A stretch of DNA of 64,000 bases from Tolypothrix brevis GSE-NOS-MK-07-07A (lineage in GTDB: Bacteria > Cyanobacteriota > Cyanobacteriia > Cyanobacteriales > Nostocaceae), in assembly GCA_019358985.1 (NCBI GenBank), contig JAHHIJ010000033.1, positions 22,836 to 86,835 on the forward strand, written 5' to 3'. The translations under genes were made by a program, and so were the position numbers. Each line of letters opens with the position of its first letter. Positions within the stretch are counted from its first letter, which is position 1. A model generated the notes under the pieces. That model was not told where the DNA came from. It ran no database searches and was given only the letters and a program-made list of their open reading frames with translations. Below, piece after piece: positions 58,518-64,000 of the stretch.

Positions 58518-58641
58518 GTAATATGGAACATTGAGCATTGGGCATTGGGCATTGGGCATTGGGCATTTTTTCCCCCTTGTCCCCTTCCTTGTCCCCCTTG
58601 TCCCCTTCCTTGTCCCCCAGTCCCCCAGTCCCCAATCCAAA
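58518..58641. repeat. Simple repeats GGGCATTGGGC and CCCTTGTCCCC
   Basis: The spacer reads GAGCATTGGGCATTGGGCAT... (four units), then CCCCTTGTCCCCTTCC units in tandem, then CCCAGTCCCCCAGTCCCC. The frame through it is open and would prefix the next gene with a hydrophobic SIGHWALGIGHFFPLVPFLV peptide, which I consider an artefact. Confidence 0.8.
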
Positions 58642-59715
58642 ATGGAACGTCCAATTTTATACATTGCCATCACTAATCACGGCTTTGGTCATGCTACCCG
58701 CACTGCATCTGTAGCGGCAACAATTCAAAAGTTATGTCCAGAAGTCTTGTTAATTATGGTGACAACTGCACCGCGTTGGTTGCTAGAATGCTATATAGAA
58801 GGGGATTTTATTCATCGTCCCCGCGCATTTGATTTGGGTGTTGTGCAAGCAGATAGCTTGATAATGGATAAAGCAGCCACTTTGGAAAAGTTGCTAGAAA
58901 TTAAGAAAAATCAGAATTCGTTGATTGCCTCTGAAGTCAACTTCATTCGCCAAAATCGAGTTAATCTTATTTTGGCAGACATTCCCTTTCTCGCTTCTTT
59001 GATTGGCAAAGCAGCTAATATTCCCTGTTGGATGATGAGTAACTTTGGCTGGGACTTGATATATCGAGATTGGGGAGGGGAATTTATCGAAATTGCTGAT
59101 TGGATTAGTGAATGTTATTCAAAATGCGATCGCTTATTTCGTCTTCCCTTCCACGAACCGATGCAAGCTTTTCCAAATATCACAGATGTGGGTTTAACTG
59201 GTGGTTCTCCTCATTATTCCGCAGATGAATTACGATCTACTTGGGGAATAACTGCCCCAATAGAAAAAACTATTTTACTCACTTTTGGTGGCTTGGGTTT
59301 GCAGCAAATTCCTTATGAAAATCTGCGACAATTTCCAGATTGGCAATTTATCGTCTTTGATAAATCTGCCCCAGATTTACCTAATTTTGTAAAAATAACT
59401 GATAAAAAATACCGACCTGTAGATTTTATGCCGATTTGTGGACGAGTTGTTTCTAAACCTGGTTTCGGCACTTTTGCTGAAGCCACACGAGCAGGAGTGC
59501 CAATTGTTTCACTAACTCGTGATGACTTTGCCGAAGCTGCTTTTTTGTTAAAAGGTATTACTAATTATCATCAGCATCAAATTCTCACTCCTAAAGAATT
59601 TTTTGCAGGTAATTGGGACTTTCTCAATCAAGTACCTCAGCAACCAAAGCAATCTCAACCTATTGCTAAAGATGGTAATGAAACTATAGCTAAAGCAGTA
59701 ATTAATTATTTTTAG
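58642..59715 (+). CDS. Glycosyltransferase (MurG/GT28-like fold)
   Basis: From the ATG at 58642 the product is 357 residues: MERPILYIAITNHGFGHATR, where GHATR is the glycine/His-rich acceptor loop of GT-B enzymes, then ILADIPFLASLIGKAANIPC, LTFGGLGLQQIPYENLRQF and the C-terminal donor-site segment VSKPGFGTFAEATRAGVPIV. This is the pattern of the GT28/UGT superfamily. Donor and acceptor are unknown. The longer frame from 58531 was rejected because the extra 37 codons are simple repeats. No transporter or other sugar gene is adjacent. Confidence 0.82.
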   Translation: MERPILYIAITNHGFGHATRTASVAATIQKLCPEVLLIMVTTAPRWLLECYIEGDFIHRPRAFDLGVVQADSLIMDKAATLEKLLEIKKNQNSLIASEVNFIRQNRVNLILADIPFLASLIGKAANIPCWMMSNFGWDLIYRDWGGEFIEIADWISECYSKCDRLFRLPFHEPMQAFPNITDVGLTGGSPHYSADELRSTWGITAPIEKTILLTFGGLGLQQIPYENLRQFPDWQFIVFDKSAPDLPNFVKITDKKYRPVDFMPICGRVVSKPGFGTFAEATRAGVPIVSLTRDDFAEAAFLLKGITNYHQHQILTPKEFFAGNWDFLNQVPQQPKQSQPIAKDGNETIAKAVINYF

Positions 59716-59766
59716 ACTAAATAAAAGTCTTTAAAGCAAGGATTAGTAGTAAATATCTCCGAAAAT

Positions 59767-59900
59767 GAATGTAGAGACGTAGCAGTGCTACATCTAATCA
59801 ATGAATGTAGAGACGTAGCACTGCTACGTCTAATCAATGAATGTAGAGACGTAGCACTGCTACGTCTAATCAAGGGTTTCAGATAGCGCATCATTAATTA
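59767..59900. repeat. Three tandem 36-bp copies of the GACGTAGCAxTGCTACGTC hairpin
   Basis: ATGAATGTAGAGACGTAGCA followed by xTGCTACGTCTAATCA is present three times with a 36-bp period; the first copy has TGCTACATC. The array ends in AAGGGTTTCAGATAGCGCAT and CATTAATTA, the usual right part of the TAGACAT family. So only the hairpin module has been amplified. Confidence 0.88.
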
Positions 59901-59933
59901 CTGAACAACTAACCACTAACTACTAACAATTTA

Positions 59934-60344
59934 ATGCATTATCAAAAGTTACTGAAAATTGCCACTGTAGGCAAATCCTTGTATAATATCACGCCAAAAA
60001 TTGAGGCTATAGTTGCAGAATCAAACGTGGAAATCGGACTTTGTACACTATTTTTACGCCACACATCAGCTAGTTTACTGATTCAAGAAAATGCAGATCC
60101 AGATGTACTTTTAGATCTAGCTAATTTTATGGCAAAAATCGTGCCAGAATCAGCTAAATACATTCACGATGCTGAAGGTGCCGATGATATGCCGGCACAC
60201 ATCCGCACTGCCCTGACTCATACCTCAGAACACATCCCCATCAATCGAGGTCATTTGGTGCTGGGAACTTGGCAAGGAATTTACATCTGGGAACATCGGC
60301 AACGCAGTCATACTAGAGTATTGGTTGTCCATATTTCTGGATGA
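59934..60344 (+). CDS. YjbQ family protein (UPF0047, secondary thiamine-phosphate synthase-like)
   Basis: The 136 residues cover the whole YjbQ/UPF0047 family: LCTLFLRHTSASLLIQENAD, EGADDMPAHIRTALTHTSEH and GTWQGIYIWEHRQRSHTRVL. Two conserved His sites (RHTSAS, and THTS-H) form the phosphate/metal-like pocket. E. coli YjbQ was reported to have weak thiamine-phosphate synthase activity; the physiological role is unclear. The start is an ATG in a GCATTATC context with weak ribosome site. It lies between two repeat arrays. Confidence 0.92.
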   Translation: MHYQKLLKIATVGKSLYNITPKIEAIVAESNVEIGLCTLFLRHTSASLLIQENADPDVLLDLANFMAKIVPESAKYIHDAEGADDMPAHIRTALTHTSEHIPINRGHLVLGTWQGIYIWEHRQRSHTRVLVVHISG

Positions 60345-60346
60345 CA

Positions 60347-60533
60347 ATAGACATCTGGTAGAAAAGACGTAGAGACGTAGCACTGCTACGTCTTTACAAT
60401 AGTAACTAAAAAAGTGGCGTTGCTGATTAGATGTATGAAAATGATTGTGCGTGATGTCAAAACCCTTGATTAGACGTAGCATTGCTACGTCTCTACATGC
60501 GGATTCATACATGAAATCAGCAACGCCAAAAAA
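60347..60533. repeat. Nested small elements with GGCGTTGCTGATT ends
   Basis: GGCGTTGCTGATT (60416-60428) and AATCAGCAACGCC (60515-60527) are perfect inverted ends, extended inward by AGATGTATGAA/TTCATACATGA with one gap. Inside lies a copy of the AACCCTTGATTAGACGTAGC plus ATTGCTACGTCTCTAC repeat. Just outside, at 60347-60399, is a separate ATAGACATC...GACGTAGCACTGCTACGTC copy. Confidence 0.82.
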
Positions 60534-60642
60534 AGTTAAGTTTATTCCTACTTGATTTACTTCTGATCTACTGCTCGATTAAACTAAGGTTTGTTGCTTT
60601 ATGCCGCAGGTTATAAAACTGTAAACTATTGAGGTTAATTCA

Positions 60643-61407
60643 ATGTTTATAAAGTCAAATCTGACACATATTCATACTTTCAGTATTCTTGATGAAATCA
60701 TTGCCCAGCAAAGTATTAATCAATTATCTCTAAATCCACATAAAACTTTAGCTACCAGTTTTGCCGAACTGGGAAGTTTAGTTACTGAAAAAACTAATGA
60801 CATTCAACTAATAACATTTTTCCAAAAGAGTTTAGAGCAAATAATTTCGGCTTATTTGGACAACTTCCCGGATAATATTTTCTGGGATTTTGATTTTTTG
60901 GTAAGTAGTATGTTAAGGCAGGTTTTGGTAGTAAATGATGCTATTGCATTTTTAAAATGTTTTTGTAACAAGATAGTATCGCTGTTGGAGTTGTGCGGAA
61001 TTAAAACGAAAATACACTTTCGCTACGTCCACGACTTTATTTATGGCTTTGAATGGGCAAGATGGGTGCAAAAAGAACCAGAAACTCGCGCACATGAAGA
61101 ACCTTTTAGTTTAAATTTTTTAGATTATTTGCTTGCTAAAGGAGAGGAAATTTTGCACCTCATTTGCCAGGAGAAAGCTAATCATTATAAACCTTGCAAT
61201 AAAGGCTATCGCAATCCTTATTGCTTTTCTCGCGAACCAGAGGATGAACACCGTATGCTAACTTATCTTGCTGTTAATCAACTCATTCCCGTGACAGCAT
61301 GGAATTGGAATGTTCAACCAGTATGGAATAAACCTTTCCACGAACTTCGCGAGCAGTTATCATTAAAGCTGAATATTCCAAATAAGAGTCATACCGATTC
61401 TATGTGA
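60643..61407 (+). CDS. Hypothetical protein, not recognised
   Basis: The 254-residue protein has no signal or membrane segment. Notable parts are an N-terminal helix-rich half (HTFSILDEIIAQQSINQLSL, FFQKSLEQIISAYLDNFPDN), and a central stretch with FRYVHDFIYGFEWARWVQKE, then YRNPYCFSREPEDEHRMLTY, rich in aromatic and His/Cys residues. The evident conservation-like pattern WARWVQKEP...R...EPFSLNFLDYL suggests a real enzyme-like fold, but I cannot name it. The stop codon (TCTATGTGA) is inside a 20-bp repeat also present at 55385-55404, so the C-terminus may have been altered. Confidence 0.55.
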   Translation: MFIKSNLTHIHTFSILDEIIAQQSINQLSLNPHKTLATSFAELGSLVTEKTNDIQLITFFQKSLEQIISAYLDNFPDNIFWDFDFLVSSMLRQVLVVNDAIAFLKCFCNKIVSLLELCGIKTKIHFRYVHDFIYGFEWARWVQKEPETRAHEEPFSLNFLDYLLAKGEEILHLICQEKANHYKPCNKGYRNPYCFSREPEDEHRMLTYLAVNQLIPVTAWNWNVQPVWNKPFHELREQLSLKLNIPNKSHTDSM

Positions 61408-61469
61408 GGTTGCGCTACAAAACCTCCGCGTACCTTTGCGCTTCCCCTTGCGTACCTTTGCGTTTAAAA

Positions 61470-62630
61470 TCATCTAGAGCGCAACAACTGCACAAACGTA
61501 TCACTCACAGTATGATCCTTAGTGTTGGCAGCATATTGAATCAAATCTTCTCGCAGAGCTTTAGCTTTATCCAAGGGTAGCAAAGTTGCTAATAAGAAGT
61601 ATACACCACGAAAGCGCGGATCGCTCATGTGGTCAATTAGGCGTTGTTCGGCTGCATCACCATCACCGAGAAAGGTTTGTACTAGAAAGAAGTCCATAAT
61701 TTTATCATGGCGGAAGTAGCATTCTTTCTTCGGTTCTCCTTTTTCATCTAGCCACTGACGGCTAACTACCATTTTATATTTCTCATCTTCCATCGATTGT
61801 AATTCTTGGTGGTAAAGTTCACCAGATAAAGCCTTCTCATCATTCAGCCGCATTTGGTAGACAGATAAAGAGAACTTTTTCAAGGGAAATTCATGCTTCC
61901 ATTCTTGCAAATATTCTGCTGCCATTTCTTTATATTGCTGTTCTTGCAGGCGAAACAAATCTGGTTGCTTGCCTTGTGATAACATTTGAGCAACCAGAGT
62001 TAAATCCATCGGGTTAGAAAGAGTTCGTTGTGCTGCTTCTAACTCTTCGCGAGATTGTTGTTGGTTGAAGGCTTCTGTTAAGTAGTTTTTGCAAGCTTGC
62101 TCGTAAGCAGTACCTTGAATTTTCGCATCTTTAGGTAGTCGCTGCTGTCGGGTAATCAAAAATTGTTCAATTTGTTGACGTTCTAAAGGTTGCAAGTAAT
62201 ACATCTTCGCCGTTGAGGGGGGTATCCACTCTAGCGGCTGGGTAGTCATAATGATGTTACCGCGAAAGTAGCTCTCGACAAACTGCGTAATTTTGGCGCG
62301 TGTGTCTGCTGTCACTTCGTTCAGTCCATCGATGCAAATATCTATGGCGCCGCTGTAAATCAGGTTTTTCAGAAACTCGGCGTCTTGTGCTTGTCCGTGG
62401 AGCTTTGCCTGAATTGCCTCAATTACACCTTTATCGCATTTGTGCGCCGGCAGATAAACGACAATTGTTTGAGAAGATTTTACCAGATGGCGGAGAAACA
62501 TCGATTTGCCTAATCCAGAATCGCCTTCTAAGACGATTTGCCCTTTGATGCTGGGTATCTCTTGGGTAATTAATCGAATCTCTTGCTGTAGAGACGCGAT
62601 GTTTTGGGATGATGAAGAAGAAGACGCGAT
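61470..62630 (-). pseudogene. NACHT-type STAND ATPase half of an interrupted gene
   Basis: The frame downstream of a TGA at 62631-62633 reads IASSSSSSQNIASLQQEIRL, then Walker A GDSGLGKS (ends at 62502), an inward strand TIVVYLPAH and Walker B AIDICIDGLNEV, then the NACHT helical part FLITRQQRLPKDAKIQGTAY, NPMDLTLVAQMLSQGKQPDL and a winged-helix-like FRHDKIMDFFLVQTFL. Sixteen or more kDa of HEAT sequence precedes it in the same frame. An ATG-started product (62501) would lack Walker A. NACHT STAND proteins act in defence or signalling. The stop lies in an inverted-repeat insertion, so the gene is probably inactive as a fusion. Confidence 0.78.
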
Positions 62631-62647
62631 TCATCGCGTCTCTACAA
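62584..62647. repeat. 64-bp GTAGAGACGCGAT element that brings an in-frame stop
   Basis: GTAGAGACGCGAT at 62588-62600 and ATCGCGTCTCTAC at 62633-62645 are inverted ends around GTTTTGGGATGATGAAGAAG and AAGACGCGATTC. Read on the minus strand the right end gives Val-Glu-Thr-Arg-stop. It is of the same family as the palindrome at 2923-2950. Confidence 0.8.
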
Positions 62648-63884
62648 TGCCGGATTGGGGGAAATATGCTTGGGAATTAAAATTGTTTAATCCGGCGTCT
62701 GCTAGGAGGGAAGGTTTAAATGGTTCAAATAGTTTGCGACGTAAGAAGGGAACCCAAGCGAGGATAAAGCCGACGTAACCCATACCGAGAATGCGACGTA
62801 CCCACAGGTTCCAGAAGAAGATTGCTTGAACTTGGGGAAATTTTGGGTAAGCAAAGATAAGGGCAAGCCAAAAGGTAATATGAATAAGGATAATGTTTCT
62901 CGCACGGAAGAACCACTTCCAATATTCGAGATTATTAATCACCGACTGCACCGTATCGGCTTCGTTATATCCGTCTTTTTCTAGGTTGTCGTGGTGACTT
63001 TGAAGTAAAATAATATCTTGTGCTTTCCATGAGACTTTTTTGCTAGCAACAACATAGTCTATTTGCTTTGCTAAGTCATCTTGTAATCGCTGAAGCTTCT
63101 GAGTCTTACTTGCTTCCCAGGCTTTTTTAAAGAGATTGAGAGTTTTAACGCCTTTATCGTGATTCAATTGGGTAGGAATAGTTTTGCTGTCAGGAATGCC
63201 AAGCCATGTCAGCAGCGTTTTCACTTCATCAGTACCACCACCAAGGAAGTAGGTTAAGAAACGCCACTTCAAGTATAGCTCATTTGGCTCATAGACATTA
63301 TTTAGGACTACAACAATCTTCGTCAATTTTAGTTGTTTGATATTCCCTAATGCTTTGGCTGCAATGTAACGATAGATAGCGTCAACTTTTTTATCTTTGA
63401 TGAAGTTGAGGATTTCGGGAGCGTACTTTGCCCCCGCTTCTCCCAAGTTGCCTAATGCTACCGCTGCACTGCCACGAACGTAAACCTCAACTTTTTCATC
63501 TTTGAGGATTTTGGCGATTTCCGGAGCGTACTTTGCCCCCGTTTCTCCCAAGTTCCCTAATGCTTCGGCTGCCCTCCCACGAAGAGTTGAGTCAACTTTT
63601 TTATCTTTGATGAAGTTGAGGATTTCGGGTGCGTACTTTGCCCCCGCTTCTCCCAAGTTTCTTAATGCTGAGGCTGTACTGATACGAACGTAAGCGTCAA
63701 CTTTTTCATCTAGGAGGATTTTAGCAGCCTTGTGGGCAATATCCTCCAGTTTCTTTGGCAGAGCTTTCAAATCTTTCGCTTCATATTCAGCTAATTTGTC
63801 AAAAGCAAGTTGCTGCACTTTCGGATAGCCATCGTCAAGTGCAGCCAATATACCATCAATCTGCCACGGTTGCGGGATACACAA
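62631..63884 (-). CDS. HEAT-repeat and membrane half of the interrupted NACHT gene
   Basis: The 417 codons begin with HEAT repeats: LAALDDGYPKVQQLAFDKLA and then three near-identical 35-residue units of type AGAKYAPEILNFIKDKKVD...AAEALGNLGE (residues about 60-170). A helical region and two membrane helices follow (about 318-338, IILIHITFWLALIFAYPKF, and 350-372, GMGYVGFILAWVPFL), ending at QSGIVETR-stop. In-frame continuation after the stop is the NACHT ATPase at 61470-62630. The TTG start at 63884 is doubtful, since a TGA lies eight codons upstream in frame and protein-like sequence (LRYLCIPQPWQIDG) begins right after that stop; the 5' end may also be damaged. Confidence 0.72.
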   Translation of the reverse strand: MCIPQPWQIDGILAALDDGYPKVQQLAFDKLAEYEAKDLKALPKKLEDIAHKAAKILLDEKVDAYVRISTASALRNLGEAGAKYAPEILNFIKDKKVDSTLRGRAAEALGNLGETGAKYAPEIAKILKDEKVEVYVRGSAAVALGNLGEAGAKYAPEILNFIKDKKVDAIYRYIAAKALGNIKQLKLTKIVVVLNNVYEPNELYLKWRFLTYFLGGGTDEVKTLLTWLGIPDSKTIPTQLNHDKGVKTLNLFKKAWEASKTQKLQRLQDDLAKQIDYVVASKKVSWKAQDIILLQSHHDNLEKDGYNEADTVQSVINNLEYWKWFFRARNIILIHITFWLALIFAYPKFPQVQAIFFWNLWVRRILGMGYVGFILAWVPFLRRKLFEPFKPSLLADAGLNNFNSQAYFPQSGIVETR

Positions 63885-64000
63885 GTAACGTAGTCAACCG
63901 AAGTCAAACAGCGTCAATTCCTCGTAGTTCGCTCTCTGATTGACCTTACTCGTTCGTTGTCTTTTAGGTTCTAGAGTCTGGGGTTTATCCGTACCCGTTG
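63885..64000. other. Right edge of the window
   Basis: 116 bases with no complete gene. On the minus strand all three frames carry a stop (for example TGA before LRYLCIPQ), so the missing N-terminus of the HEAT gene, if any, is not readable here in one frame. Confidence 0.4.

Noticed and set aside
58531..58641. N-terminal extension of the glycosyltransferase with a hydrophobic SIGHWALGIGHFFPL stretch resembling a signal peptide
   Set aside because: The codons are GGGCATT and CCCTTGTCC simple repeats of the spacer. The family start MERPILYIAITNHGFGH follows at 58642.
59712..59894. 60-codon minus-strand frame with three RRSSATSLHSLI repeats
   Set aside because: The peptide repeat simply reflects three 36-bp DNA repeats; no start signal.
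1..64000. CRISPR array
   Set aside because: The direct repeats found (36 bp at 59767, 33 bp at 15928, 95 bp at 12280) are contiguous tandems without unique spacers, and no cas gene is present.

Overview
This window comes from a cyanobacterium, probably a filamentous one of the Nostocales type. PetG of the cytochrome b6f complex, a membrane c-type cytochrome of CytM type, CP12, Ycf54, GUN4, geranylgeranyl diphosphate synthase and many conserved cyanobacteria-only hypothetical proteins all point there. The octamer GCGATCGC (HIP1) recurs throughout, and nearly every spacer carries short palindromic dispersed repeats of the kind common in large cyanobacterial genomes. There is no rRNA operon, CRISPR array, intact transposase or prophage. 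The single tRNA is tRNA-Asp.

Layout. 1-17.4 kb is mostly housekeeping: DUF3370 protein (cut by the window edge), C15-like peptidase, hisH, rsmD, petG and cytM (divergent), a hicAB toxin-antitoxin pair, an ABC exporter, an AI-2E family permease, Nudix, folD, crtE, a DUF212 phosphatase-like protein, ycf54, pdxJ, a two-domain histidine phosphatase and a dihydroorotase-like gene. 17.4-31.6 kb is accessory and scarred. It holds remnants of xisH/xisI, a 5'-truncated Rpn-type gene, an AbrB-PIN toxin-antitoxin pair between 83-bp direct repeats, an EACC1-like gene overlapping a caspase-GUN4 fusion, a nuclease-fold gene, a MalK-type ATPase, stand-alone gun4 followed by a hicBA pair with a frameshift in each gene, icd, a further hicBA pair, and a junction where a phosphate-binding lipoprotein gene runs into the tail of a histidine kinase gene.

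31.6-50 kb alternates exported proteins (one with a PEP-CTERM tail), trmB, a metallophosphoesterase, a FIST protein, a candidate structured RNA, cp12, guaA, a globin, a cation efflux transporter, a gene-poor 1.2 kb and gltX with tRNA-Asp. 50-64 kb has two tandem Ser/Thr kinases sharing an unrecognised C-terminal domain, a phytase-like protein, a RecB-like nuclease, a cysteine-lyase-like PLP enzyme, a glycosyltransferase, YjbQ, and a HEAT-repeat/NACHT gene broken by an in-frame stop inside a small inverted-repeat insertion.

The most interesting candidate system is the overlapping pair at 20.0-22.35 kb: a small EACC1-like protein and a protein that joins a caspase protease (His/Cys dyad intact) to a C-terminal GUN4 tetrapyrrole-binding domain, with ordinary gun4 3 kb away. 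A second theme is mobile short repeats that have entered coding sequence: they add low-complexity segments to pyrC, a MalK ATPase and a kinase, and they supply the stop codon or C-terminus of at least five genes.
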